A DNA stretch of 64,000 bases. Origin: Branchipolynoe longqiensis. Lineage: Eukaryota; Annelida; Polychaeta; Phyllodocida; Polynoidae. Positions within the stretch are counted from its first letter, which is position 1. The number at the start of each line of letters is the position of its first letter. Made by a program: the position numbers and the translations under genes. This document shows positions 1 to 15,000 of the stretch, piece after piece. Where the stretch lies: NCBI GenBank assembly GCA_030323885.1, contig CM059203.1, positions 5,875,297 through 5,939,296 of the forward strand, read 5' to 3'. Under the pieces are notes generated by a model. The model was given only the letters and a program-made list of their open reading frames with translations, was not told the origin of the DNA and did no database searches.

Positions 1-3000
1 TTGCAAAATTGTCTATGTTGAAAGAGCATGATGATGGTACAGCACCACATCCACCAAGAGGAGAGCATCTGGATCCACAGTTGATGAGAGATGCTGAAGA
101 TGATAAGATCATTAACGATGATGCGGTTATAGGAGCCTTCATGAGCGAATATGAAGCTGCGCTTGGAGAATGCGGTGATGTGATAGCTGAAGCATGTGAT
201 TTTGATAAGCTGTCAATGATTGAAGAGTGTAGTGAGGATATATTCTCATTCCTCGGTGAGGACAGTGAGAGTGAGGTGTGGCAAAAGGCTTCGGCAGCAG
301 GGAAGCGTAGTGTGGAGGATGTGACTGTGTTTGGAGAGTGGAATGATGAGGAGTCCCTTGAGGACACACTGGGTGAAGTAGAGGCTGTGCTTGGAGATAG
401 TCTGAATGATGATGCTTGCTGTGGAGTGAATCCTTCCATGCTTGAAGAATTTAGTGCGAAAACAACATCTTCCGGAGATGAGACAGTATCATCAATATCT
501 GTCCATGGAGAGTGTGAGAACAAGTCTGCGGTTACCGAGTGCAGTGGAGACAAGGCCATTGTGCTAGGAGAATTTAATGTCCAAGAAGCTTTTCTGCTGT
601 TAGGAAAAGGCACTGATATACTTCCCATGTTAGAGCAGAAGGAAAGTAAGACCCAAGCAAGGGATGCCAAGGATCTAGTGGGTACCGCAGTTGTGCTTGG
701 CGAGTGCACAATGGGAGCAAATGAGTCAAAGGTTGAAGATGCCACCAATGACATAATTTGGGTGATGAGAGATGATTTCAGTAAGCAGAAAGATGCACAT
801 GCAGGTGTTGATATGACTCCTGCTACTCTGCTTGGAGAGTTCACTGCTGATTATAGTGAATCTCCAAGCATTGAAGTCCCTGTCGATAAGGAATCTAGTG
901 AGGTTAAATGTGATGAGGGAATAGCTGCCTCTGGGGATGATCTCAAGGATAAAAAGGTGTTTGAGGCTGCAGAGATCAGAGAGGACTTATCATTAATTTG
1001 GCCTGTGCTTGAAGAACGAGTAGAGCCGAAAGATCTTTCGAGTACAGGAGCAAACAAGGAGGCAGTCACTGAAAGCGGGAATCTTCTCGAAGAACTCTAT
1101 GATAACTTAAGCAGCAAAGTCAAACACTCCATGGATGTACATCCAGATATGGGGATCTATGACAATGTTGATAATTGTGTTCTTCAAGTGAAAGCCAATG
1201 AAGAATTAAGAGTTGAAAGAAAAGATGTACTATCCACTAATGAACAGAATACCAAAGAAACAGCACACTTGAGTGGATGCTATGACAATGTAGATTGCTC
1301 TGAGATGATGCAGTACTCTATGAAAACACCTTCGCAAGCAGAGCAGTATGACAATGTCGAAGAGGCACTTCCTGAAGTAGGCCTTTCTCCTCATTCTCTG
1401 CATTTATCTGAACCTGATGAATTTAGTACTGATTCACTCGATGACCACTATAATACTGAATGTTCTCATTTTGTTGATGAATGTAATGACATATTGGCTT
1501 CCTTAGAACAATTCACCAAATTGATTGCATCTGAAGCTGTCGATGATCACCTTAGTGAGGATTCATTGGAAGAAAGATCTGGCAGCGAAAACGGAAAGCG
1601 TAAAGAAGTACTTCATGTTATCGAGGAATATGATAATGTGCCTTTAGCGTATTCTCAGGCTTTGACATCATGCAACATAATCAAGCCAGAAGAAAATCAA
1701 ATGCTTCTGTCTCACATCGACAGCAGCCAGCAAGATGGCAGTAAGAACATTGACGCGATATGTGAAGATGCAACCAAAGTGAACACTGAAAATGATGCAG
1801 CTCCAATGTTTCCTGTGCATGACAACTGTCAACTGCATTTGCCTGGTATTTATTCAGAAGAAATATTATGTGAGAAAGATCAGCATGTCATTGCAGATAA
1901 TATCAAAGGAATAAATGTTCATGAAGTACCAAATCTGCAGGCAGCGGATGATATTAAATTAACAAATGTTCAAAATAAAAACCCAAATGAAACTGATCCT
2001 GTTCCTGTTGTCGAAGCAGACATAATTCCTGTCTATCAGAAGCCTAGAGTCCGCAAGGTCTATGTTGATGATGAGTTCGATGAGGAGTCTACCTTGAAGG
2101 TCACAGAGCTACCTCCTGTTTCCATACAACGTGAGGTAGAACATGATCCGATTGTGGAAGAGGTAAACATTCCTGTGATGTGCAGAATGGATGCTGATGA
2201 TGGTGACGCCCTATCTGTAATGGAGTCTACACATAGTGCTGCTATTGCTGAGTCTGAACATCATAGCCGTACAGAAACTCTCACCAAGTATAAAAAGCAA
2301 GATGAGGATCTTACGCAAACAGAAGCTGTCGGTGAGTCCGCAAAACAAGATGATGAGTCTATGCGAACAATAACTATCGCTGAGTCTGAAAAGCTAGATG
2401 AAGAATCCATGCAAGCTGCAACTCTCGCTCAACATGATGAGCCACTTGAGGATTCTTCACAGGCTAAGCTTGGTAACCTGTCTAATGAGTCTGCACAATC
2501 TACAACTGAAGCTGATCATGATACAACACATACAGAGTTTGTGCCAGCTGCAATTGTCACTGAGCATGATAAGCCACTTGAGGATTCTACACAGGCTAAG
2601 CTTGGTAACCTGTCATGTGAGTCTGCACAATCTGCAACTGCAGCTGATCATGATACAACACATACAGAGTTTGTGCCAGCTGCAATTGCCACTGAGTCTG
2701 GTAAGCGACATAGCCTGCATGAAGACCAAATACAAGTTACAATTGTCACTGGGTCTGATAGCCCACTTGAAGAATCTGTACCAGCTACAATTGCCGATGA
2801 GTCTAGTAAGCCGCTTGCACATTCTATTCAGACCACAACCGTCACTGAGCCATATAAATCATACGAAGAAGCTATAGAAGGTGCAACTGCAATTGAGCCT
2901 GTCAAACTATGTGGTGATTTTATCGCAGCTGCAACTGATACGCCACTTGAAGACTCTAATCATACTGCAACCATCGTTGTGCCTGACAGCACTAGAGATT

Positions 3001-6000
3001 CTATGATAGCTGCAAGTGTTGCTGAGCCTGCTACACCACATAAGGAGTCTATGCGAGTAGCAACTGTTACTGACACTGTGAGGCCACCTAAAGAGTCTAT
3101 ACAAGCCACACCTGTCACTGAGCTGGATAAGATACATGACATGTCCATGCAAGTAGCAACTGTCACTGACACTGTAAAGCGAGATAAAGAGTTGATACAA
3201 GCTGCAGCTGTTACTGAGTCGGGCATGATATATGAGACGCCTATACAAGTCACAACTGTCACTGACACTGTAGAGCCACATAAAGCGTCTATACAAGCTG
3301 TGACTGTCACTGAGCCGGATAAGATAGATGACACGGCTATGCAAGTAGTAACTGTCACTGACACTGTAAATCCGCACATAGAGTTGATACAAGCTGCAGC
3401 TGTCACTGAGTCAGGTATGATATATGACACGCCTATACAAATCACAACTGTCACTAACACTGTAGAGCCACATGAAGCGTCTATACAAGCTGTGACTGTC
3501 ACTGAGCCGGATAAGATACATGACACACCTATGCAAGTAGTAACTGTCACTGACACTGTAAAGCCACACAAAGAGTCGATACAAGCTGCAGCTGTCACTG
3601 AGTTGGGTATGATATATGACATGCCTATACAAGTCATAACTGTCACTGACACTCTAAATCCATATAAAGAGTCTATACAAGCTGAGTCGGGTATGATACA
3701 TGACAATCCTAGGCAAGCTGCAACTGTCATGGAGCCGGGTAAGATGCATGAAGAATCTATGCAAACAGCAACTGGCGTTGAGAGCAAAAAGCCACAGAAA
3801 GATGCTCTGCTAGCGGCAACTGTTGCTAAACCTGCTAAGCTTCATGAAGAGTCTCTGCAAGGACCGACTGTTGCTGAGAGTGACAAGCCGCATAGGGAAT
3901 CTACAGAAGCTGCAACTGTCACTGAGCCTGGTAAGATGCATGAAGAGTGTGTGCAAGCTGAAAATATTGCTGAGCTGAATAAACCATTTAGAGAACAATA
4001 TACATCTATTATTGCGGTTGATGAGCTGTCTAAAGTACCTACGCAAGCATCAGCTGTTAGTAACTTTGATCAATCACTTACACCTCAAGAAAATCCCACA
4101 GGATGGAACTTTGATGAACACGGTAATACATATGTCAGTGTAGAGAACCTAAATCAAATTGTCGAAATGCTTGGGGGGGATGTCAATACGCTGCAGTGGG
4201 AATGGGAAAGCAATTGCGTGTACATGGATAAAATGTCACCTATTGTCGAAGAGTCCAACGATGACTTGTGCAGTCAATTATGCGCATCTCAGGAAGCAGC
4301 TGTTATGGTTAAGGAATGTGTTGATGAAATACCTATTAGCATCGACATTGTCCCTATTTCTGAAACTGGCATGAATTCTGATGTACAAGCTGTGACACTA
4401 GAGCCTGTTCAGAAAAGCGGAAGTAGTGACAGCCAATTGCCTCCCTTTAGGAAAGGTGCTGACAGGGAGGAACTGGTACCCTTCATATTTAAGTGTATCC
4501 GGAAGGAGACTCACAAGCTTGCGGGTTTCACTCTGAATATCGGTGGACAAACTAATGCTCCATTAACTACATCTCAACTGGAACCCATTGGCGAAGAGAT
4601 CTCCATTGCACAGAAAATTGAGCGAAAGAAAAATACTGCAGTTCATGGAGATGAAGGCAACGCGCTTCTCGATGATTGTGATCTTGATGGTAAAATATCT
4701 GCTGATGTTCTGATATCTGAGTACTCTGATGGTACAGAAGCTACTACTGCTGAGAGTAGCTATGGAGAGTCAAGAAGGGTCTCAAACTTGCAAGATTGTA
4801 ATCAGGAGGTAGCCAGCTTTGATATTGATCAGGATGTCACATTGATGGAAAGCGCTATCAAACCTTGGGAAGTTTCTTCTAAGGAGCAACAGAGCCCTAC
4901 ACAAGAAGTTACTAGTGAAATAGAAAGTCTCATTGGATATGATGGGAAGCAGTTTCCCACCACCAGTTCTGATCAAGGTGGTCAGGCATCTGTGAATAAT
5001 AATGATGATGTAAGTTCCAGATTTTTGGATACTGCAGTTGTGACTGTCGAGAAGTTGTTAGCTGATGATGTTAGTTTGGCTCAGATGGATGTTGCAGATC
5101 AGGAGGAAGGACTCTGCTTACAATTAGATGACAACGACATTACTGACATGACACGAACGGCTGGGAAGAAACTGCCTTGCTCTAGTTTCCACCTGAACTG
5201 CAAAGTTCTTGTTGATACGATGAAAATTGTAAGCGTAGACAATGTTACTAGCACTCAAACCCTGATCACAGAAAATGTTGATGATGATCAAGCCTCTGCT
5301 GAAGCACAACTTAGGATCTGTGCTCAGAAGTTAGTGGCTCTGGTTGAAGAGGGTAGTGCTAATTCGGATGTCAGCAACCTGACTGACAATGTGGGTGGAG
5401 AGTGTGTCTTGGATGTCAGCAAACTGACTGACAATGTGGAGTGTGTCTTAGAAATTACTGAGGATGCGGTTACTGGTGATGAGTGTAATGACCTAGTTTT
5501 GGAGTCTGATAACCGGGAGGCATGCACTCCTGAGCTTCTGCCGGATGACGTCACATCAGTGGCTGAGGAAATCCCTCCTGATGACGCCATCCGCATCGAT
5601 CAAGAAGTAACAGATGACATTGGAGATCAAATGAAAACGGCAGACCTTCATCTTACAGATTCAACTGATGATGTTCAAGGTTTGAATGATTTTCCTGATC
5701 TCAAAGTTTCAAGTGAGAGTGAGGAACTACATACTTTTACATATAGCATAGAACTGGACAATGTTGATAATTATGAGCTATTGATGTTGGAAGAGACGGG
5801 TTCAACACCACCTTTTCCAGTTGATAATTCTATGCGAGATGAAACTATTATCACTGAATCAGACACTGAAAGTGGAACAGATGTCAATGTTATCCAGAAC
5901 GAATCGCCCACAAGTAGTTCTGTTGTCAGCAGGACACAAGTTGACAGCGAAGCATCTTCGCACTTTGATATTGAGGACAGAGCCATGGAAGAGGAACTTA

Positions 6001-9000
6001 ATGGACATGCACCAAAAGACAATGAAGATGAGGCACGTCAGGAAGTAAACTCCAAAATTGCTGATGATGATGAAGAGGTAGCGTTCATCTTCGAAAGTGT
6101 CGAACCAAAGGGTTCATTGACAATATCTGGTGGAGCAACACCGCTAGTTGAAAGTGAAGAAGCAAATGTGGCACAGGCACTGTCTTCCAGTTCTGGGATT
6201 GAAGAGAGTTCTACAAGTACTGAGGATAGCGATGCAGAGGAGGAGGATTCAGCCAGTGGGCGAACCACAGCCATCGAATGTGCTCTAAATAAACCATGTG
6301 ACAGTGCTGACAGCATTGACATTGATAAGAGAATCTCAACTTCCGAAGAAAACGACAGTTATGGATGTGATGAATCTTGCAGCAATGACCTCTCTCCTGC
6401 TGCCATCGACAATCGTGGTCTGATCATTGTTCCTGATGAGTTTATCAATGTTGAACTCAATATTGACACAAATGATCCTCCTCCAAAAGTCACTGAAGAA
6501 GCGGATCGAGAAGTTGCTTCCATTTTAAAATTTGCCAAAAAGGAGAGCACTCCACCATTTCCTACAGCAGGTTTATGTATTTCTGAAAACACCAATGGGA
6601 CTCAGGATGACACCACAGTAATTAGTGGGATATATTCAGCGAGAGTTCGAAATGAGGAAGAGAAGAATTCCACTCCTCCGTTTCCAGTTGTAATTGTTGA
6701 TGTGGAGACTGAGATTGCTACCGAAGCTCACCATGAAAGCGATAAAGAAAATATCCTTGTTAGCGAAGGCGCTTTAAACATTGAGGAAATTGAAGAGAAA
6801 CTAGACAAGACACCACCATTTCCAGTATCCAGTTTCGATATTGATCCTCATATGTCTGTGCCCACTCCAGGGGTTAAGGCTGATCTTGTGATGTCTGAAA
6901 AGACTGCGGAAAATACTGAAATAATAACTTTCACTGCTAATATGAATGAATCAATCATTGAAGAGAAGGATGATAATCCACCATGTCCTCCGGTGCCCAA
7001 ATGTGATGCTGAACCTGAACATTCAATGACTACCATAGTAAACACAAAAGAAAATGGAGAAACTGCTTCAAAGGTTGAGGAAAATTCAGATTCAACACTT
7101 CAATTTCCAGTGAGCAACTCAGATCTTGACTGTGGACATTCTGCTACTAATCAGGTCACTGGCATAGATACTGAGAAAAATGAGGCAACTGTTAAAGTGG
7201 GGGATGTAAATTCAAATGCCACGACACTATGTCCAATTAGTAGTGCTGACAGTGACTCTGATAACCTTGTTACAAATGACGTCACTGACATAGATGCTGC
7301 TGACAATAATAAGAGAATCACTGAAGAGGGGAAGGAAAGTGGAGGTGCAACGCCACCGTTTCCATTGAGCCTCTCCGATATTGACTCTAATCGTCTTGTC
7401 ACTGCTGTCATCGATGTAGATACTGAGGGAAATGAGGCAGCTGCTCAAGCGAATGAGGAAAATGGAGGTAACACACCGCCATTTCCACTGACTAGTTCAG
7501 ATATTGAGTTGGATGTTTTGATTAATACTGATGTCACTGATATCGATACTGAGGAAAATGGGGCAATTGTAGAAGAGGGTGAGATAACAGAAGGCAGCAC
7601 ACCACCATTTCCACTCATCACTTCAGATACTGACCCCAGTATTTTAGTTACTACCGATATCACTGATATTACTACTGTGGAAAATCAGGAAACTGCACAA
7701 AAGGATGAAGTAGCCGATTTGAATGAGGAAGAGTCACTTGGCGCCGAAACTGAAAGCGATGTATGTTTGAAGACTCACAAATCTCCCATACAAAGTGCTA
7801 ATGTTGATCGAGACCGGTGCACAAGTACTATCGCTGTGAAAAATGTAGTGAACACAAAGGAAAATGGAGAAACTGTTTCAGAATTTGAGGAAAATACAGA
7901 ATCAAAGCCTCAATTTCCAGTGAGCAGCTCAGATCGTGACTCTGAACATCCTGTTACTAATGAGGTCACTGGCATAGATATTGAGAAAAATGAGGGAACT
8001 GTTCAAGTAGGTGAAACAAATACAGATGACATGACACAATGGCCAATTAGCAGTGCTGACAGTTACTCTGATAACCTGGTTACAAATGTCATCACTGACA
8101 TAGATACTGCTCACAATGCGAGAACCACTGAAGACGGGAACGGAAGTGGAGGTGCAACGCCACCGTTTCCATTGAGCCTTTCTGATATTGACTCGCATCG
8201 TCTTGTAACTACTGTCATCGATGTAGATACTGAGGGAAATGAGGCAGCTGCTCAAGCGAGTGAGGAAAATGGAGGTAACACACCGCCATTTCCACTGACT
8301 AGTTCAGATATTGAGTTGGATGTTTTGGTTAATACTGATGTCACTGATATCGATACTGAGGAAAATGGGGCAATTGTAGAAGGGGGTGAGATAACAGAAG
8401 GCAGCACACCACCATTTCCAGTCATCACTTCAGATACTGACCCCAGTCTTTTAGTTACTACCGATACCACTGTGGAAAATCAGGAAACTGCACAAAAGGG
8501 TGAAGTAGCCGATTTGAATGAGGAAGGGTCACTTGGCGCCGAAACTGAAAGCGATGTATGTTTGAAGACTCACAAATCTCCCATACAAAGTGCTAATGTT
8601 GATCAAGACCGGTGCACAAGTACTATCGCTGTGAAAAATGTAGTGAACACAAAGGAAAATGGAGAAACTGTTTCAGAAGTTGAGGAAAATACAGAATCAA
8701 AGCCTCAATTTCCAGTGAGCAGCTCAGATCGTGACTCTGAACATCCTTTTACTAATGAGGTCACTGGCATAGATATTGAGAAAAATGAGGGAACTGTTCA
8801 AGTGGGTGAAACAAATGCAGATGACATGACACAATTGCCAATTAGCAGTGCTGACAGTTACTCTGATAACCTTGTTACAAATGTCATCACTGACATAGAT
8901 ACTGCTCACAATGCGAGAACCACTGAAGACGGGAACGGAAGTGGAGGTGCAACGCCACCGTTTCCATTGAGCCTTTCTGATATTGACTCGCATCGTCTTG

Positions 9001-12000
9001 TAACTACTGTCATCGATGTAGATACTGAGGGAAATGAGGGTGAGGAGGGTGCTCAAGCGGGTGAGGAAAATGGAGGTAACACACCACCATTTCCACTTAC
9101 CAGCACTGACTCCGCCTGTCTGGCTACTATTGACGTCACCGACATAGATACTGAAGACAATGAGATAACTACAAAAGAGGGCACGGTGAATGGAGATGCA
9201 ACGCCACCATTCCCAGTGAGCCTTTCAGATCTTGTTACTCCTGGCACTGATATCGATACTGATGATAATGGGTCAACTGCTCAAACGGCTGATGTAAATG
9301 CAGCCGTGACACCACCATTTCCAGTGAGCAGTTTTGATATTGACTCTGATCCTCCAGTTACTACTGATGTCACTGATATGAAAGTGACTGTGCTTAGCAG
9401 GAAAGGATTGGCTATTGAAAGTGTATCCTCAATTGACGTTGGCTGCCAGACAATTTCTGATAATACCTTGGAGTATAACCAGAAGGAAACTACCTTGCCT
9501 GCTGATGAAGTGCAAAGTGCTACTGATAAAGTGCAAAGTGCTACGGATGAAGTACAAAGTGTTGCTGATGAAGTGCAAAGTGTTGCTGATGAAGTGCAAA
9601 GTGCTACGGATGTAGTACAAAGTGTTGCTGATGAGGTACAAATTGTTGCTGATAAAGTGCAAAGTGCTACAGATGAAGTACAAAGTGTTGCTGATGAGGT
9701 ACACAGTGTTGCTGATAAAGTGCAAAGTGCTAGAGATGAAGTACAAAGTGTTACTGATGAAATGCAAAGTGCTACTGATGAGGTGCAAAGTGTTAATGAT
9801 GAAGTGCACACTGTTGCTGATGAAGTGCAAAGTGTTAGTGATGAAGTACAAAGTGTTGTTGATGAAGTGCAAAGTGTTGCTGATGAAGTGCAAGGTGCTA
9901 CTGATGAAGTGCAAAGTTCTACTGATGAGGTGCAAAGTGTTACTGATGAAGTCCATAGTGTTGCTAATGAAGTGCATAGTGCTACTGATGAAGTGCAAAG
10001 TTCTACTAATGAAGTGCAAAGTGTTACTGGTGAAGTCCAATGTGTTGCTAATGAAGTGCATAGTGCTACTGATGAAGTGCAAAGTTCTACTGATGAAGTG
10101 CAAAGTGTTGCTAATGAAGTGCATATTGCTACTAATGAAGTGCAAAGTTCTACTGATGAAGTGCATAGTGCTACTGATGAAGTACAAAGTGTTGCCGATG
10201 AAGTGCAAAGTGCTACTGATGAAGTGCAAAGTGTTGCTGATGAAGTGCAAAGTGCTACTGATGAAGTGCAAAGTGATACTGATGAAGGACAAAGTGTTAT
10301 TGATGAGGTGCAAAGTGTTACTGAGGTACACAGTGGGGTACAAGGTGTTTCTGATGAAGTACAAAGTATTTCTATTGAGGTACAAAAGGTTATTGATGAG
10401 GTAGAAGGCTTGCCACCATGTCTTGTTGACAATTCTGATGGTGAACATCATAGCTATCGAACAACTGATGAAGGTGAACGGGAACCAACTGTCCATGGTA
10501 ATGATGAGTCAGTTAGCATACAATCTGACACCGCACCTATTTCAACACCACCAGTTCCTATACCGGAAGTGGCATGCACACAAACTGAGGCTATCGAGGA
10601 GAAGAAGGATATGACTATTGAGCTAAATGTGCCAAGTGTCCAAGAGACAACTGAAAACGTGTCACCTTTTCCTGAGATCAATTTCAATGCTGAACATGAT
10701 ATCCCTATAGCTACCGATGCGAGGCGAATAGAAGGAATGATTCTTATCAGGGATGACTCGGGTATTATTGAAAGCGAAAGCAAAGCTGATGTGACACAAC
10801 CAGGCCTCATCACAAGTGTTGGTAATGTCGTCCCAGTGAGTTCCAAAGATATTAGTGGCGACAGCGAAAAAGTAACTGTCCCTCCTGAAGAGTCGTTGGC
10901 AAAGACACAGAGCAAGGAGAATGTAGAGCGTTCTCTGTCATTTCCTGTCACCAGCTATAATGTTGAGGATGTTGCTTCTGCAAATATTAATCTGGACAAC
11001 TGTGATGCAACTGCTCAAAAGAAGGATGGCGTATTGGTTGGCATAGTTGCGGAAAGTGGGTCAGATACTATTTTGCTATTCCATCCATATTCTGATACAA
11101 TCGCTGAGACTTCAATGATTACAGAGGACAATTACATGGAAGCAGAGGAGGACAGTGCAACTGCTGGAGATGTGGTGGGAAGCACACCACCATTCCCTGT
11201 GACCAGAGCTGATATCAATCAGCAAGAGATATGTGCAAGCAAAAACCTTGCTGATGTAAATGAAACTGGGGCTCTGAATAGCAATAATGATCCATTATTC
11301 ATGCAAAAAGACAGCTGGACAGCGAAAACACCTCCATTTCCAGTTGTCAGTTCTGATTTTGAGCCTCAAATTTCTAATTTTGAAAAGCAAGTAGTAGGAG
11401 TTAATGCTGGCACGGCAATTGTAGCTTGGGTTGTGGGCGATGATATTGAACATAATTGCACTTCTATTTGTAAGGAGTATGGCACTGAGACTGAAATGGA
11501 AACTGCATCTCAAATTGTTTGCGATAAGGATTTGGAGGAGATCTGTCTTACGCGCAGGGACAGTGATGCGCTACGTGCGTTTATTGAGAAAATATCATCG
11601 GCTATCGAAGATGTTGAGGTTAATAAGTGTATAGAGCTTCAGGAATGTGTTCAGCAGATAACAGCTTTGCTTGGTGAGTCCAAAGCCAACATTGAATCCA
11701 GAGCCGATAGTGGGGAAAATGTTCCTGCAGATATACAAGGCATCGTAGGAAAAGACAAAGGCATTCAACAGGAGGCAATTCAGATATGCCTTGAGAAGTT
11801 GTCGCCTAAGCTTGAAGAATGTGCATTGTTTAGTGATGGTACACAGGAGCGAATGGTTCAGCCTTCACAGGATACACTATCCTTGCTCAAGGAGTGCAAG
11901 CGCAAGCTGGAATCATCAAGTGCCTTGTCGACTGAACAGGATGTAACAGCACCCGTCAATGAAACCTTTCAAAGTATTTCAAATTCAAGCACAGATAGAC

Positions 12001-15000
12001 ATTCGCTTCAGTCTGGAATGGCTGATGGAACTGGAAAGGATGGTGAGGATGATCGAGAAGAATTAGTCTCATTAATTAGCCCAGCAGCTGTCGGTAAACT
12101 ATGGAATCTCAACAGTGAAGTCAGTAACGGTGATGCAGCAAAGGCAGTCCAGATTTGTGTTCAGGAAAATGCAGCACAAACAATGCTGCCAGAGGATCTC
12201 ATTGATGAATCGGCGTCTAGTCGCAAAGAAAACAAGATGGAGATATTAAGCACCAGCAGTAACATTGCTGGCCATAACTTGCCAGAAGATGGTCTAGATA
12301 CTGACATTAAAGTTAGTTATGAAGCTGATGTAGCTTTCAATGATGATATCAATGTCCCTAAATTTCCAATTGATGATGATGAATTCACAACAAGCAAGCA
12401 AATAACTAACTCAGATAGTTCTGACGAAAATCCTTCCACAACTGCTAAGTTTGGTGAGTGTGATCCACCCACCGCCATGACCAATTTTGCTCAAGCAGTT
12501 GCTACGAATTTCGATAGTACGAAAAGTCAGAATCTGGTGTCAGTTGAAGGATTTGATGCAAAGGTAGAGATTGAAGCGGAGATTGTTCACATTGAATTAA
12601 CCGCATCTGTAGAAGATGCACATGGAGTGTATTGCGCGTCAGCGTTGCATGCTGCAGGCGCAATCAGTGGTACACCACCACTTCCTTCAACAATTAATAA
12701 CATTCACACTGAGAGATCTGCAACTAGCAAAGAACCAGTACTGAATAGCATTGAGCAAATCTCTGTAACAGCTGAGAACAATGAAAAAGGGTTTAAGAAG
12801 AAGACATCCAAGTTTCTACTCACAAGTCCTCGTTTTGACACTGGAATTTTTAAGCATACTGATATCGATGAAATGGTGCTTCCAGAACAAACTCTTGCTA
12901 ATCTTGCGAATCAGCAGAAACTTGAAGATGATACAGATAATGTATCACCATCTCAGACTACTGATGTTGATTTAACTGTTCAAATTTCTAAACATGACAC
13001 TAATATTTTTCTGAAAAACTCTGAAAATACTCAGGAGACTTTTCATGGTATTGATGACAAGTCACCGTGTCACGCTCTTTGTTCTGATGTTGACCTTGAA
13101 ATCTTGAAAAATGAAACATCAGATGATCTTGAGAAACCTGCTGTCTTTACGCAAATGCCCAAGCATAGCCAAGATGCTGATTCTAAAATAGACATCACGC
13201 AGGCAATTCTCACTACAAGTTCTAATCTTGCTGCTGAAATGTCTACAAGTGTTACTTATATTGATATGGACAACACATTGCAGAAATCTCCAACGGCTCA
13301 GGAAGCACCCAATGAAATAAAAAATATACCACCACTTCTGGATACCCGGTCTGAAAATTCTACAAATGCTGATCCCAATGACATTTCGAAACCTGAGTTG
13401 AAATCAGGAAACCAAGAGAACAACCTGAATGACGTGGATAGGCCTCCACCGGTTCCTTCCACTAGCAGTTCTGCTGTCGACAGCACAATATCTCCGATAC
13501 CTAAAAAGGTGGCTGCCGAAAGAAAGGTCATTATTGGTGGAAGTACTGGAGTTACAGACAGCATTTTGATTGAGATAGTTAATGCGGCACTATTTCCAAC
13601 GACTGGCTCCCAGACTTCTGAAGATGACAAGAGTGCCGATGTGAAAGAAGTTGGTCTGGCTAAGCAAAATTCACAAAGGACTCAGAATACTGACATGCAG
13701 ATAAATGAAGCATTATCACTTCCAAGGGCAAGCTGCAATGTCAGTTCTGAGATTCAAAGAAATTTTACCGATGTCAGCAAAATTTCCTTATCTGAGCAAG
13801 TGTCTGTTGGCCTTAACACTGAGATTTCTAAGCATGTTGACCCTGCTGATGTTGAAGCTGCTTCCATTGGTAATCAGAAGTCTGGAGAGGTATCGGCTGT
13901 AATAGATCACAACATTGAATGGACAGCAACTGCTCCTCCAGCACCCCATGAAGGCGGTCACGAGATGTGTAGAAATGTCATCGATGCCGATGTCCCCAAT
14001 GAGGATACTTCTGACAATGCGCAGAACATTGAAGAAGATATCGATAAGACACCACCATTTCCAGTCACATGGTTTGATGTTAACCCTGACATTTCGAAAG
14101 ATGCTATGTATTTCGATACAAACAGATTTATCTGTACCGAAGAGGAATCTACAAACGTTCCCAGCCTTATAAACAATGCACCACCATTTGCAGTGGTGAT
14201 GTCTCATATAGGATCTGCAATGTCGATGAACATCGAAGGTCCAAATTTAGGAGTCATTCTAACTGCGCAAGATCTTGCAGGTATAGAAGATGTTGGAATT
14301 ATGCGAGGAGACACTCCACCATTTCCTGTTTCGAGTTCTGATTTCGAACCAATCATTTCTGGAAATGCTGAAGTTATGAAAACAGATAATGAATCTGCAT
14401 TCGAACAATCTTCCACTGTGAAATGCTCTCCCATCACAGTATCTGCCCTAAATCAGAGCAATGTGGATGCTGAAATTGCAAGAAAATATGTGAATGCTAG
14501 TGAAGCAGCTTGCCCTTTGGAGAGTGGCAGGAAGACAGGTAGTGATGTTGAAGAGACTTACGATGAGCTTCCACCTCCTGCTATTGACAGTTACGGCACA
14601 ATCATTGTCCCCGATAACTATATTGAAATCAAGCTGTCTGTCAATGCAAATCACACCAGCCAGAATGCGAACATAAAGGATGATCGAGAGGTGGCTTCCA
14701 TCTTCAGAACTGTTACACGTGATGAAGCCAGCCTTATACTGGCTACTGAGGGCGAAACTTCCAAAGGTGCTGCCAGCGAGTTGCAAAAGCCTCAACAGCC
14801 TGGTTCAAATAAGGAATCAGGTGCCGCTAGTGGAGATTCTGTTGAGGAATATCATCCAGGAGTTGACACTGACAGGCAGGCTGATGAGAACGAGGCTGGT
14901 TTTATTGAACCATCTGACAGTATGATTGACAAAGGTGATCACACTTCAGAAGGTTCACTTGTAGAGCAAGAGGATAGCAATGAAAAGACTGGCGAGAATA

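Larger units (their letters stand above)
5800..14335 (+). repeat. TPPFP motif series in the giant protein
   Basis: The exact pentapeptide TPPFP occurs about 18 times, usually followed by V or L, then Ser/Thr and Asp (for example TPPFPVSSSD), each time after an acidic spacer. Degraded versions (PQFPVSS, LQFPVSN, PPLPS, APPFAV) fall at the same place in other modules. The constancy of this motif against variable spacers suggests a short linear docking motif. The partner is unknown. Confidence 0.85.

Noticed and set aside
2398..4046. Several 70-275-codon frames opposite or shifted in the VTDT repeat region
   Set aside because: Same cause: short-period repeats in the real coding frame leave shadow frames open.
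9281..10496. Long open frames on the minus strand and in other plus frames across the heptad region (up to about 380 codons)
   Set aside because: A 21-bp repeat without stops in any frame keeps all frames open. These translations (Cys/Thr/Ser-rich or His/Phe/Ile-rich) are mirror products of the real heptad frame.
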